Shown one piece after another: positions 1 to 10,986 of a DNA stretch of 64,000 nt. The stretch lies in assembly GCF_016808335.1 (NCBI RefSeq), contig NC_053138.1:59922951-59986950 (forward strand), read 5' to 3'. Source of the stretch: Panicum virgatum (lineage: Eukaryota > Streptophyta > Magnoliopsida > Poales > Poaceae). The notes under the pieces are model-generated. The model had not been told where the DNA came from and ran no database searches. It saw nothing but the letters and a program-made list of their open reading frames with translations. The first letter of the stretch is position 1, and each line of letters opens with the position of its first letter. The position numbers were made by a program, and so were the translations under genes.

Positions 1-1318
1 TGGTTACTCGACAGTCTATGGTTATAATGTTTACATACCTAGATCACGGAAATAGCCTGATTTGGAAATGTATACAGAAGCTTGGATGGAATCAAAAGGT
101 GATCTTAGTTTCTGTAGTTCTGTCTACTGTAAATAAATGGTTAAGGCCCGTTCATTGTTTTGGCTGCTGATCAAGTGAGTTGACCTGGTTGCTTACTGGG
201 ATTGGGAAGCAGCAAGCCCAATAGGTTAGTTGGCTTTTTGATTGAAAATGTTCTTACCCGTGCTTAGTGTGTGTGGGCGAAAGGCAGGGCCGCAGGGGGT
301 GTAGCTTGAAACACACACGGTGATCTGGCTAGACGTGGGGTCCCATGTGGGGGTGCGTTTGGGTTTGGGTAATTATGTTTTCAGTCTTTGGGTATAACAA
401 ATCGAAAGTTCATTCGTACAATCCAACCAATTGTGCGTAACTGGTGGTTAGGTATCTCCTGGAGGATGTAAATAATCGGTTTGTATCGCAATTTTCAGTT
501 ATGAATGCGCTTGATCATTGTTAAGCATCACAGTGGAAACAAGTTGAATATGAAATTTTTCCTTGATCTAATAATGTTGTATGATATTTTATACCACTTG
601 ATTGAGCAAAAAAAAATTATAATTGAGCAGCTATGATGCATCCTACTATAATTGCATTGTAAGCCTTGTTGCAAGTAATCTCCTTGGGGAGCCTCGTATG
701 TAGCTCCATTGATCTTAGTAACATTTTTGGGTCTCTGGACAAAGAAGAAGAGTTTAGGGAAGGTGACCTTAAGGAACCATGCAGAATTCCAAATATCCTA
801 TCAAAATTGAGTAGTTGGACCATGAACCATCGAACAGAAAGCAATACACCTGAAATACCTGTCTAAGGTCATCTCATCCTTGATCCTTCCACCTCGATCG
901 CCCTCCATGTTCCTTCCTTTTCCTCACTCTTCTCCATGTGGATCCGTCCCAACTCATCCCTACGGTCAACCAGTCGGCTCGGCTCGATAAGGACACGAGC
1001 AAAAACTTCAGCTCGGCTAAGCTAGCAGCAGGGTGGTGCCTGCCTACCGCCTGTTGATGCCTTGCTCGATTGAAAAAAGAGGAGCTGAGAAGGAAGATAA
1101 AGGACTGGTGCTGATTTGATCGAGTGAAGAAGAAATTATAAAACAAACAGCGGATCGCTTGCATCTATCTCCAAATCCTGCCTGCTAATATCTATCGCTC
1201 TCGTATTTTTTTTTTGGGTGGGGGGGGGGGGGGGGGGGGCGAGAGAGAGAGAGCAGCAGCCTATATATTTCAAACCATTGGCATGAATACATTAATTATT
1301 TGGATTGATACCAGCTAG
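1..1318. other. Intron or UTR sequence of an upstream gene, nothing firm
   Basis: No recognisable coding region. A short open frame at about 666-866 (+) ends in residues SNTPEIPV and has a protein-like composition, but it has no convincing splice acceptor and no family I recognise, so it could be an alternative exon or chance. The rest reads like intron or UTR sequence, T-rich and without repeats apart from the homopolymer tract at 1205-1253. Confidence 0.35.
1205..1253. repeat. Poly-T / poly-G / (GA)n simple repeat
   Basis: A T-run at 1205-1215 is followed by a G-run at about 1220-1239 and a short GA microsatellite. A run of about 20 G is prone to slippage and sequencing error, so its length should not be trusted. 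Confidence 0.9.
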
Positions 1319-1530
1319 GTGAACATGACCTCCATTATTTGGATTTGTATGCGGCTGAGAGTTCATTAGTCAACCTTTCATTGCCAAATGGAGGGATGGC
1401 TGCGGTGGGCACTTGGGGTTACAAGTGGGACACACGCTTCTGCACTGCTCCATCGTTTCATAACAATCTGGTTCCGGCATTTGATTCGAACAGCAATATC
1501 ATACCCGCCTCCAACGACACAACTTCGTGA
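1319..1530 (+). CDS. Probable terminal exon of an unidentified gene
   Basis: An open frame follows a CTAG splice-acceptor-like site at 1315-1318 and runs to a TGA at 1528-1530. Read in the phase GT-GAA-CAT, it gives about 70 residues of ordinary protein composition, including SSLVNLSLPNGGMAAVG, then a W-x2-K-W-D-T-R-F-C segment and an N/S-rich tail ending NDTTS. Codon use is unlike the surrounding low-complexity DNA, and the 3' flank lacks other exons, which fits a last exon and its UTR. I do not recognise the protein. The upstream exons must lie in the first 1.3 kb or to the left of the window. It could also be a pseudogene fragment. Confidence 0.4.
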
Positions 1531-1950
1531 TGCAAAATATCAGTGTGATCTAGCTTGTTACCATGTGGTGTTGTGGAGTCAACCGTTGTAGCATTGTTAC
1601 TAGTATTAGTACGGCTATGTAGGTAGGTCCTTGTGCTTCCTACCTCGAGTAGCTGACGGCGACTTGCTGCAATAACCTTTTTTTTGTCTTAATCAGAAAC
1701 ACAATATATGTATGTATCAATCATGAATTTAATAACAGGAAAAAAGATGGTATTACACTTACACTGTGCATTTGATGCAAAGAAGATAACAAACAAGAAT
1801 ATGGCCATTACATACACCAGCCTGTTGCAGCACCTGCTCCCCATATTGGATCACTATGGACAACTAAGATAAGATGTATGAGGGTTATATAGTAGGATAA
1901 ATGGAACAAAAAACAGTGGCTTTGTGTTTTACAGCTTTATAGAGCAAGAG

Positions 1951-2021
<71 letters not shown>

Positions 2022-2167
2022 CAGGAAAAAGGATGCCAGCCGTCCTTATTAAATTTCTTTAGCTGTAAATGTGGAGATACACACTGCTGAAATGTGTCAG
2101 ATAATCTCCCTTACTTAATTTCCATAAATTCCAAATCATATGAGATCTCGTAGTAAGATTTACAATA
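1531..2167. other. 3' flank of the first gene with a long (TA)n array
   Basis: No gene seen. Probable 3' UTR for the first 150-200 bases, then AT-rich sequence holding a (TA)n microsatellite at 1952-2019 (about 34 dinucleotides). Confidence 0.6.
1952..2019. repeat. (TA)n microsatellite
   Basis: Uninterrupted TA dinucleotides over about 68 bases. It is a simple repeat, not a TATA promoter. Confidence 0.95.
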
Positions 2168-2169
2168 TA

Positions 2170-2424
2170 CTCCCTCCATATAGGAAATAGATGACATTCA
2201 TGACAGCGACACGGTCTTCGAAGCATAACTTTGACTGCTTATTTTTATACAAATATTTTTTGAAAAGTGATATATGTATATTTTTATAAAAATATTTTTT
2301 AAGACAAATCTATTCATATAATTTTCACTTTTTCAAATTCAATAACTTAAAAATTATTTATGATTTATATTCCCAATGTTTAACTCAAACCTTGTCCTAA
2401 ACGTCATCTTTTTCCTATATGGAG
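2170..2424. mobile_element. Stowaway-type MITE (Tc1/mariner, non-autonomous)
   Basis: The left end starts CTCCCTCCATATAGGAAA and the right end, read in reverse complement, starts CTCCATATAGGAAAAAGATG. The inverted repeats continue for about 30 bases with one small deletion. Both ends are flanked by the dinucleotide TA (2168-2169 and 2425-2426), the standard Stowaway target duplication. The 255-bp body is AT-rich and non-coding. Mobilisation would need a mariner-type transposase supplied elsewhere. Confidence 0.85.
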
Positions 2425-2597
2425 TAATTGTGATTTCCTTAGCTGACTTTATAAATGAGGACTTTGTATGAGAGAAGGGAACCTATCCTGTGTCATGCCT
2501 TTGGTATACATGTGTAGCACATTGAGAAACAAACCAACAATTGAGGACATATCTTGAGCAAAATAGGCGTATCACATGTTTAATGATGCTTTAATAT

Positions 2598-2632
2598 ATC
2601 TATCTATCATCTATCTATCTATCTATCTATAC
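2598..2632. repeat. (TATC)n microsatellite at the Helitron 5' end
   Basis: Imperfect TATC tetranucleotides that merge into the Helitron 5' terminus. They blur the exact position of the element start. Confidence 0.85.
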
Positions 2633-2840
2633 TATAAGGAACCAAAAGAATTGAAACACTTTTTACCTAGATTAGCCTACCCATTCCCCTCACAAACAAT
2701 CTTTTTAAGACCCACATGTAAGTAAAAAAAGTTTGACAGGGGAGAGGGTGGACAGATTTTCGTCCCCGGCGCCAAGCGATCCCGCCGATCGGCAAAATGT
2801 TTTTGCACCGCACCTCTAGCGACTCACCCCCGTCTACCCT

Positions 2841-2973
2841 CCTTCGTGATTAGCCTCTTCCGTGATTAGCTACATGAAAACTTTCCATTCAGGCTGCCTG
2901 GAAACTTCCTTCGTGATTAGCCTCTTCCGTGATTAGCTGCATGGAAACTTTCCATGCACGCTGCCTGGAAACT
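2841..2973. repeat. Two tandem copies of a 67-bp unit in the Helitron leader
   Basis: The unit beginning CCTTCGTGATTAGCCTC occurs at 2841 and again at 2908, with a few substitutions. It lies in the non-coding leader. A GC-rich block with further internal repeats (GCGACGCCCGG, CGCCCGTCGCATG) follows at about 3100-3350. Confidence 0.8.
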
Positions 2974-3619
2974 GGTCCTCCGCTGCCCGCGCGTATCAGC
3001 CCGGCTTGTGCTCCGATCCGACGCCGCCGTGGTAAAATCCCAGCGTCGCCCGGACCGTCCTCGCTGCCCGGTCGACACGCCATCGGCCAGCTGCGCGACT
3101 CCCGCCGGCCACCTGCAACCTTTCCCGGCGATCATCCTGCCGCACGCCGGCAACCTGTGCGCCGCCCGTCGCATGGTCGTGAGCTCGCTCTGATCCACCT
3201 ACCGCCCGCTGGCCACCTGCGCGACGCCCGGCGGCACGCCGGGCACCTGTGCGCCGCCCGTCGCATGATCGTGCGCTCGCCTGATCCACCTACTGCCCGG
3301 CGGCCACCTGCGCGACGCCCGGCGGCCACCTGCGACCTCTCCCGCCGATCCATCTGCCGCGCGCCGCCCGCCCACCCTCGAGCTGATTGCGCCTGCGCTG
3401 CTTGGAAGGTAAACCCTAAACTCTAGCCGGTCGTCTTTCCTTTTGGCACTTCGTAAACCTTAGCCGGCCGTCCTTTTGCAGCACCCCTGCATGTTTGCTT
3501 CGCCGTCGCTGCCAATGGTGCCCTAAAACCAGGGTCACGCTGTACGACGTGAACGCGCGACCAATCACCGCGGACAAAGCCGGACGGCACGACCACACCG
3601 ACGACCACGGTATACGTCA

Positions 3620-5518
3620 ATGGCGCGCCGCGATTACGACGAAAACCGTCTTCCGCTTGGGGATATAACCAAATCTCGTAATCAAGATTCTGGTTCTAAA
3701 AAAAGAGCAAGAGTTTTTGAAGATGGTGAGTGCCACGGCATTAGTTGTTTGAAGCACAAATATTTCAAGGCATATTTTTGACGCCATATTTCTCCACCTC
3801 TGATATTTCTCCACATCTGATTTCTGATTGTTAGATGACGATCTAAGAAACTTTAGGCGTCAAAAAGCTAGAGAACGTTATGCAAATATGCTGCCAGATA
3901 AGAAGGCAGAACTCAATGCAAAGAAGAGAGAAAACTATCATCGAAAGAAGGCAAACAAGCAATCTGTTGGTTCGTTACATGTTGCTAGATAATTTATGAA
4001 ATCTATATGCGAAATATTATGTGATAGATAAACTGTGAAAGATTTTGATGGTAGCATTGACGGACACACCCCAGTCAGTGTTGCTACATAATGATGGAAC
4101 TCCAGGTTAGTCCAATTTTTATGTACATTGCTTCTTGAAATGATTATTAATGCTATGGTATGGTGATAGGACTGCCAGGCACACCATCTTCGGCCGTGTT
4201 GCATGTGCATGAATATGCAGTTTTGAATGGGACAAATGGTGTTGGTGCAAGTGAGCAATTACACATGCCCATTAATCAAAATGTAGAAACGCAGGCCAGT
4301 GGTATGTTGCTAGATAAATTATCAAAGCTATATGCCAAATATTTTTGATAGATAAACTATTTAAGATTTTTATATCAGCATTGACGAACACACCACAGTC
4401 AGCGTTGTTACGTGTTAATGGAATTCCATGTTTGTTGGACACACCGCCGTCACCTGTGATCCACATTGCTGGAACCGCAGGTTGGTCGAATTTTTGTATA
4501 CTTTGCTTCTTTAAAGGATGATGATAATGCTATGTCATGGTGATAGTACTGTCAGGCATCCCACCTTCGGCGACGCGGCATGTGGATGAATCTGTAGTTT
4601 TGAATGGAACTGGTGGTGTCGGTGCAAACGAGCAAATACACGGGCCCATGAATCTACATGAAAACGGTTTGTCCAATGAATACAATTACTTTATATTCAT
4701 AAAAATTTATGCATTGTATTGAACCACATTTTGGAATGTTGCAACCCACTATACATCAATGGTGTGCAGATGTCAGACTATCTTCTGGGGTAAATGATTC
4801 ATCGGATTGGCTTTGTCGCAATGATTCATATACACAAACATTTTGCAACACGAGCAATCTTGGTACGACCGAACCAAACACTGTTGAAGCTGGTAAAATT
4901 GAATGGTTTTTATTTTTTCATTCAATGTGGTGTGATCTTTAAGCATTCCATGTGGTTATTAATTTTTGTTGTTGTAACAGATGCTCGGTCCACAGTCTCG
5001 CCTGGCACTGCAAGAAAACAAAAAAGATCAGAGAGGGATAGAATCAGGTATGCATCAATGTCAATTGAAAAAAGGACTGAGCGGAATGCCAGGCACTGGG
5101 AATTATGGCATCGTAAGGAAATTGAAGGTCCGTCAGTAGGTTTCAATTATATTTTAATAATATTTGTAGTATATAAATTATATTTACACTGCTTGGTCCT
5201 ACCAAATTATATTTACATTTAGAGAAACAACGTTTTGATTGGTTCATGCTTTCGGACTAGGTGTAAAGGGTGGAAAACCAGAATTTGACTCTGGTATTTG
5301 GGAACCGGATGATGAGATGTTAGCCGCACAACAAGGTACAATTCAGCATTTATGAGCTAGAAAAAATGAAACACATTTAATTGATTAATAGGATATAAAA
5401 CCCTTTTATCTAAATAGTAAAAGGGTTGATGCAGAGGAAGATCTGGATTGCAAAGCGCCGGATAATTATGATTTACATTGTGACGTTCTCGGAGATGATG
5501 AAGCAAGAGTCTACCATG
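3620..5518 (+). pseudogene. Helitron N-terminal basic region, multi-exon remnant
   Basis: The start at 3620 encodes MARRDYDENRLPLGD and reaches a GTGAG donor at 3726; the next exon (3835 to about 3968) continues in phase with DDDLRNFRRQKARERYANM and a run of Lys/Glu/Arg. Later exons include one from about 4981 with another R-x-R-Y-A-S-M repeat (about 5037-5075) and small ones near 5260-5335 and 5423-5518. Arg/Lys-rich 'RERYANM' repeats are typical of the N-terminal part of plant Helitron replicase-helicases. Introns are short with GT-AG ends. The function is probably nucleic-acid binding, but that is inference. The exon chain is only partly certain because some stretches (4050-4670) are duplicated. 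Confidence 0.6.
3976..4680 (+). repeat. Tandem duplication of an exon-intron block inside the Helitron
   Basis: Two head-to-tail copies of a block of about 325-380 bp: copy 1 about 3976-4302, copy 2 about 4303-4680. Both begin with TGTTGCTAGATAA-like sequence, contain GACGRACACACC (4059 and 4382), and then a second exon beginning near RGTACTG/GGACTGCCAGGCA (4168 and 4546). Copy 2 carries about 55 extra bases in the middle. Divergence of roughly 20-25% suggests an old duplication within the element's gene. Confidence 0.75.
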
Positions 5519-5606
5519 CTAATGGTTTGGGCTCATTATTAAGTCGATCGTTTACTATGCTAATGTGCATAAATGTTTTCTAATACATGCTTGTCCTATT
5601 CATGTA

Positions 5607-6652
5607 GACATGGAATTCCAGACATCCAGGGACCCGGGAGTGGTAATCTTGGAAAATGATCATTTCGATCGAGTATACAAAAATTTGCCAACTCAACATC
5701 TTGTGTTGAGGAAAGTGCCGATATGCGAATATTGCGGTGCTGTAAGGTTTCCAGGTGAGGGCGCCAGTTTTTGTTGCAGGCAAAGAAAGGTTAATATAGT
5801 GAACACACCAATTCCCGATGATCTGCGCCGCCTTTTTACAAGCCAGACGGATAGGGATGCGTTGTATTTCAAAAATAATATACGCTACTTGAACTCACAT
5901 TTCTCTTTCACTAGCTTTGGAGCTACCGTGGATCATCGGGTCGCTACTGCCGCTGGTAACTATTTCAAGACGATTCATATGGAGTGTTTATGTACATTGC
6001 TCTATACTTCGTATATTTTAATCTAATAAAATAGTTTACCTGTATGATTTGTGTATATACATAGGTACTGGTGTCTATACTTTCAAGATGCATGGGCAGA
6101 TTTATTACAGATTGGATCAGCTGAGACGGGGAAGAACGGCCCGCGTCACATGCAGTTGTACTTTTATGACACGGATGAGAACCTGTCACACTGGAGCAAA
6201 AGATCACCCCATCTTGATGCAAATTTGATTAGGGCAATTCTACAAATCCTTGAGAACAATCCATATGTTCGTGTCTTTAGGAGTGTTGGACAAATGCAAA
6301 ATTTGGACGAGTTCAAAATTGAATTGAACACAAGTATTGGTGTTGATCAAAGAAGGTATAATGCACCTGCTATGGAACAAGTTGCGGCTATCTGGCAGGA
6401 TGGATCTGATGAAAAAATAAATTTCAACGAAGTATTATGGTTTATCCAAATTCTGGACGTCCATATTTTATACGGGCGTACTATGGTTGTTACGATCCGT
6501 TAGCTTACCCTATCCTTTATCCCGGTGGTGAAACCGAATGGGAAGACAAGACTATATTGTTGGAGGAAACACCAACAATACATTTTCCACGGAACAAAAG
6601 AAAATATACAAAGTGTAAAATTGACGGTACGACATCTACATGTCCTTTTTGA
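5607..6652 (+). pseudogene. Helitron helicase-like N-terminal domain remnant
   Basis: An exon after the TAG acceptor near 5608 encodes DMEFQTSRDPGVVILE, a C-x2-C pair (CEYCGAVRFPGEGASFCC) and a conserved block ending RVATAAG. A second exon from about 6065 reads TGVYTFKMHGQIYYRLDQL, then needs a frame change to continue through PRHMQLYFYDTDENL, and another to reach YPNSGRPYFIRAYYGCYDPL and YPILYPGGETEW (about 6437-6550). This order matches the 'helitron helicase-like domain at N-terminus' found upstream of Rep in plant Helitrons. At least two frameshifts break it. Confidence 0.75.
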
Positions 6653-7039
6653 ATTTTACAATTTTCTTCCAGTATATGTACATATATAGTTCTATATAAT
6701 AAACAAGTGGTCATACAGGTAATTCTCAAGTAGCAAAAAGATCGGGTGTTAAACAGAAGCATGTACGGACAATCAGTCCGGTGACACAGTCAGGTTATTA
6801 GCTGACACATCTACACTTTTGCTCGCTTTAATCAATTACAACCATAGTTAATAATTGTTTAACATTTATAGACAATGCTCTTACTATGAACTAAATTTGC
6901 AGCTCATGATCTTTGTGAGGACAAAGGTGATTGTGACGACAACGTGGCTGAAGACGGTGAAGGAGGTAAACTTTGACATGGTGTGTAACGTGATTTTTTG
7001 AATTTTCTATTATTCCTCTTATTTTGTTCTTGTTAACAA

Positions 7040-8115
7040 AACAGATGGTGGGGGTTCACGTTTGCATGTCAGCGCGAGGGAGTATTACTGCTATATTATG
7101 CAGATCCGCAATGGTGTTTTTAATGTATTCTTTCATGGTGGAAGGCTTTTTCAGCAATGGATAGTGGATATATATATGTCAAAATAGAGAGTATGCGACT
7201 AGATTGGTACTCCAATCCAGATCACCAGAAGATTATTAGGGCAGACCTCTATCAGGTATAACTAAAAATAATGTTAGCATTTACCAGTACTCCTACATTT
7301 TTGTTAATGTGTTGTTGAATTCAAGTGGTTCTGTTTTCAATGCTAGGATGCTAGGATATAATGGACACCCTTACTGCCGGTGAGCATAGGGGTTTGAAGG
7401 CTGGTAAATTGGTTGTTTTATCTAAGAATTTTCCCGGAAGTGATAGAGATGTGCAGTGCAGGTTCATGGATGCAATGTCATTAGTCGCTAAATATGGAAG
7501 GCCAGATTACTTTTTAACCATAACTTGCAACCCCTACTGGCCGGAGATCACAGAACTTTTATTGCCTGGCCAGACACCTCAAGATAGACCAAATATTGTG
7601 GCGAGGGTTTACCATGCCAAACTCATTGATTTTCATGACTTTGTTATTAAGAAGGGTCACTTTGGAAAGGTGGCAGCATGGGCACACGTTACCGAGTTTC
7701 AGAAAAGAGGTTTGCCGCATGAACATTTCTTTGCTCATAATGGATAGCAGTTCAAAGCTTAGTGGGCCAGATGATTTTGACAAGTTTATATCAGCAGAAC
7801 TACCGGATGAAAAAAAAACCCTCTTCTCCACAAACTTGTCTGCAAACATATGATGCATGGTCCTTGTGGAGTTCTTAATACAAAGTGTGGTTGCATGCAA
7901 GATGGTGCGTGCCGTTTCAGATACCCTAAACAGTTCAGTGAGATCACAGTGCAAGGAAAGGATGCATATCCTATATACATAAGAAGGAATGATGGTCATA
8001 AGGTTTTTGTACGTAAGAAATGGTTGGATAATAGATGGGTTGTACCATATAATCCAACACTCCTGATGAGATATAATTGCCACATCAATGTCGAAGTTTC
8101 TAGCAGTAAAAGATC
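7040..8115 (+). pseudogene. Helitron Rep (HUH nuclease) domain remnant
   Basis: Exon pieces: about 7045-7257 (YYCYIMQIRNG, GGRLFQQW, then after a frameshift ESMRLDWYSNPDHQKIIRAD) and 7350 onward (MDTLTAGEHRGLKAGK, LTITCNPYWPEI). The metal-binding HUH-type motif appears as GLPHEHF at about 7709-7729, followed after a frameshift by DDFDKFISAELPD and MMHGPCGVLN (7850). In an intact Helitron this domain nicks and joins single-stranded DNA during rolling-circle transposition. The two catalytic tyrosines expected downstream are not visible, because the sequence breaks off after NCHINVEV (about 8098) and joins helicase sequence. Confidence 0.8.
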
Positions 8116-8834
8116 AGTCTATGGATACTCTCATCGATCATGTGTTTCCTGATCTGGTTAAGAACTGCACCTCCATCAGTTACATGCGCGAGCGTGCTAT
8201 TCTGTCAACAAGAAATGAGCATATTGATAGCCTCAACGCGATGATGATTGCAAAGTTTCTAGGAAATGAAAAGGTTTACTGCAGTCATGATTCTGTAGAT
8301 GATGACTCAACTAATAACTATCCTCTTGATTTTCTGAACTCAATTACCCCAAATGGTCTTCCTCCGCATGAGCTTAAAATTAAGAACAATTGTCCTGTCA
8401 TACTCCTTCGAAATCTGGATCCTCTTAATGGATTGTGCAAAGGAACTCGACTTATAGTGAAGCCTTTTGAGGACAATGCAATTGATTGTGAAATTATAAA
8501 TGGACAGCATGCTGGAAATCGAGTTTTTATACCAAGGATTCCCTTGTCTCCATCAGAGGATATTTCACTATCTTTCAAGTTCAAGAGGAAACAATTTTCA
8601 ATAAGACTCAGTTTTGCAATGACTATAAATAAAGCTCAGGATCAAAATATACCAAATGTTGGGATCTATCTTTCAGAGCCTGTTTTCTCTCATGGACATC
8701 TATATATTGCTTTATCAAGAGGTGTTTCACGTTCAACTACATGGATGCTGGCTAAACCTAACAAAGATCTTGATCCCACCGGCAGAAGAACCAAAAATAT
8801 TCTTTTCAGAGATATTCTACAGTCTTCAAAATGA
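8088..8834 (+). pseudogene. Pif1-like helicase C-terminal part of the Helitron
   Basis: An open frame of about 245 residues. Recognisable segments are YMRERAILSTRNEHIDSLN, NCPVILLRNLDPLNGLCKGT, RKQFSIRLSFAMTINKAQ and GHLYIALSRGVSRSTTWML, the conserved C-terminal motifs (IV-VI region) of Helitron Pif1-type helicases. The usual TINKSQGQ is here TINKAQDQ. The Walker A and B motifs, which should lie several hundred codons upstream, are absent because Rep sequence runs straight into this part at about 8100. The protein cannot be an active ATPase. The apparent ATG at 8088 is only an internal codon. Confidence 0.85.
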
Positions 8835-9355
8835 AGGTATCTCATATGATGCATCTTTTTTTAGTGTAGATGCTATTGGTTATCACTAATACATTATAAA
8901 TTTAAAGGGCCCATCTGATTGGTTTTTTTACTTAATGGAACTTTAATCATTTGCAGTGACACCGGAGTCCATCATAAATGGGATATGAGTTGGAAATTAA
9001 ATTCTGGCGACATGGTGTGAAGATTCTGCATCATTAAATTTTTATAATATGTATGTTAGATGTTGCATTCATATGTGGATTTTCTGTAAAAAAAAAGATG
9101 TGCTACAATCACGATATGACCAATGCAAATATTTTATTCTTACCTTTACCCTCCTATATAATTCTTACCATGTCGTTAATGGGTTGCATGTATGTATGGT
9201 CATGTCCATATGATGTGTATATCTCAAAAATTTTATTTTGGGTAAATTTGTATCGAACAATTTACTAAATATTGTATCCACAAGCTAATGGTAGATGTTG
9301 CTATGAATACATAATTTTTGTAACATAGTTCTTTTATTTGGTTTTTCTAAAACAC

Positions 9356-9382
9356 GTACGTGCCGCACGTACACCCTACTAG
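9356..9382 (+). other. Helitron 3' terminator hairpin and CTAG end
   Basis: GTACGTGC (9356-9363), one C, and GCACGTAC (9365-9372) form a perfect 8-bp stem. ACCCTACTAG follows, with T next in the host DNA. This is the canonical Helitron 3' end layout. Confidence 0.9.
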
Positions 9383-10183
9383 TATTATAAATAATTGGCA
9401 CCAATACATCCCGGAATGCCATGCGACGGTGACCCGGCCACTGTGCTCCTCGTTTGCCGCCGAGCTGTTGCGCCACAATTCATGGAGAGCTTGCTGATGC
9501 TAGGTCTCGAGTGGCGGAGATGGTGGGTGGGATGGGGCTCTGGGCTCCCGACGGGCGGGCGGGAGGAGCCAACCCCGACCAGGGTGCTATATGCAAAATA
9601 CAGGGGTCTAACTATAAATATTCCTATTGCAATTATTAATCCAATCCGAACTAGGGGGTATTTTGCGAATATTACAATTCAATCGAGGGGCCCTTTGCGA
9701 ACACAACCGCCGCCGCCGCTGCCGGTGATCCTCCGCCAGGAAAACCGCAGCAGGTTCTTTGCCCACAACCTCCACTCGAGGCCCAGCCTTCTCTGCTTCC
9801 ATAAACAAGTTCCAGGGAGCCGGGGCGATCCGGCCGTCCCCGACCAGCCGTCTCGTACAGGCTGCAACAGTCATCTCCAATCCAACAATCCGGTGATCAA
9901 TCAAAGTCAAGGTCTTTCAACAAAAAAAGAAATCAATCAAAGTGAAGTACTTCGATGGAACGAACTAATCACCTGTGAGGAACCAATCACTTGCATTGGC
10001 AAGGTAAAGGATCTCACCTTTCTGACTGCAGCTGCAAGAACCAAAATTTGGCACTACTGATTACGAGTAGTATTTGTTTTTTAGTCATATCACACAAAAC
10101 ATATATACTCATCATTTAGCATTAGATGTTGCTTATTCATTTGACTAACAGCACAGTTTACTCAGTTGCGACACACGAGTGAC
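9383..10183. repeat. Dispersed repeat, copy 1 (9440-9700 most recognisable)
   Basis: No gene seen. The stretch from about 9440 (CTCCTCGTTTGCCGCCGAG) through GGTGCTATATGCAAAATACAG (about 9580-9601) to about 9700 resembles 39188-39530 in the same orientation. Shared features are the GAGCT-rich start, the 'GCTGATGCTAGGT' segment, and an AT/GC mixed tail with repeated 'GCGATTATTAATCYCGATCC'-like motifs. The open frames across it have no protein-family features. Origin unknown; probably a transposon or LTR fragment. Confidence 0.55.
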
Positions 10184-10468
10184 CATGGTTTTTGTGGCGT
10201 CGCCATGGCGTCGCGGCGCTCCAGGAGGCCGAGGCGTCCAGGCCGCCACGGAGAAGCTGCTATGGCGTCCGCCACAGGAAAAATGGCGTCGCCTAGGCGC
10301 GATTTGGCGTCGAGCCACCGCCAAACGGGCTGAGGCGAGGCGCGGCGGACGCCATAGCAGCGCAGATGTGCTGCCGCGCGGGAAACAGAGCAGGGGCGGG
10401 AAACAGAGCAGGGAGGCGGGAAAATAAAGAAGGTACGGCACATATAGGCGCCAAATCGAGCTCGATTC

Positions 10469-10516
<48 letters not shown>

Positions 10517-10960
10517 CAGGAAAGAGAGTAGAGAGGAAAGGGGAAGAGGGCGACGCGGCGACGACCTGGCGCTGGCGGTGCTCCGCCCGTGCGCCTCTGC
10601 TCCCGCCGTCCCGCACTCCCGCCTCTGCTCCTGCCCATTTCTGCTCTGTTCTTCCCCCCGCCGGACTGGACTCTGCTCTTCCTCATGCCGGTCACTGCAA
10701 CTGTTGAGCCTGCTATGGTCTTCTTCGGTTCTTCCTCCCGTCGATCCCTACTGAGCCATGTAAGAAAGATGGAGGCTATGTGGGTTCAAAACATGGCACA
10801 AAACAAGGTATGTATCTACTGCACAGCTACTCCTAATATTCTAGCTTATTCACCGCCACACGGCGCCTAGGATGTTGTTGTGGCGTCGCCTAGGCGTCCG
10901 CCACAATCGCCTAGGCGCTGTGAAGGGGGTCAAACGCCGCACAACGCCACAAAAACCATG
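10184..10960. mobile_element. Non-autonomous hAT-like element, 777 bp
   Basis: Terminal inverted repeats of about 17 bp: CATGGTTTTTGTGGCGT at the left and its reverse complement ACGCCACAAAAACCATG-type end (with one mismatch region) at the right. Flanks are CGAGTGAC (10176-10183) and CGAGTGAG (10961-10968), an 8-bp target duplication with one mismatch, as made by hAT transposases. The interior is GC-rich near the ends, with many copies of TGGCGTCGCC/TAGGCG, and holds an (AT)n-(AG)n microsatellite at 10468-10514. Open frames inside are compositional and do not resemble a transposase. The superfamily call rests on duplication length and the CA... terminus only. Confidence 0.7.
10468..10514. repeat. 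(AT)n(AG)n compound microsatellite
   Basis: About 13 AT units followed by about 10 AG units, inside the hAT-like element. Confidence 0.9.
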
Positions 10961-10986
10961 CGAGTGAGTGTATTTATCTATATATC

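Larger units (their letters stand above)
2626..9382 (+). mobile_element. Degenerate autonomous-type Helitron (Rep/helicase), about 6.8 kb
   Basis: The 5' end reads TCTATACTATAAGGAACC, a TC-starting end of the kind found on grass Helitrons. The 3' end has the diagnostic pair: a perfect 8-bp hairpin GTACGTGC/GCACGTAC with a 1-nt spacer (9356-9372), followed after 6 bases by CTAG (9379-9382) and a T. No target duplication is expected. Inside, all on the + strand, are exons for a basic N-terminal region, the Helitron-like N-terminal domain, the Rep nuclease domain and the C-terminal tail of a Pif1-like helicase. Frameshifts and a deletion between Rep and the helicase tail make it non-autonomous now. 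The exact 5' base is uncertain because of the TATC repeat. Confidence 0.85.

Noticed and set aside
1952..2019. TATA promoter
   Set aside because: It is a long TA microsatellite with no gene start beyond it.
2929..3426. Several long open frames on both strands in GC-rich DNA
   Set aside because: They overlap in many frames, follow a repeat-rich GC-rich leader inside the Helitron, and have no protein-family motifs; composition alone explains them.
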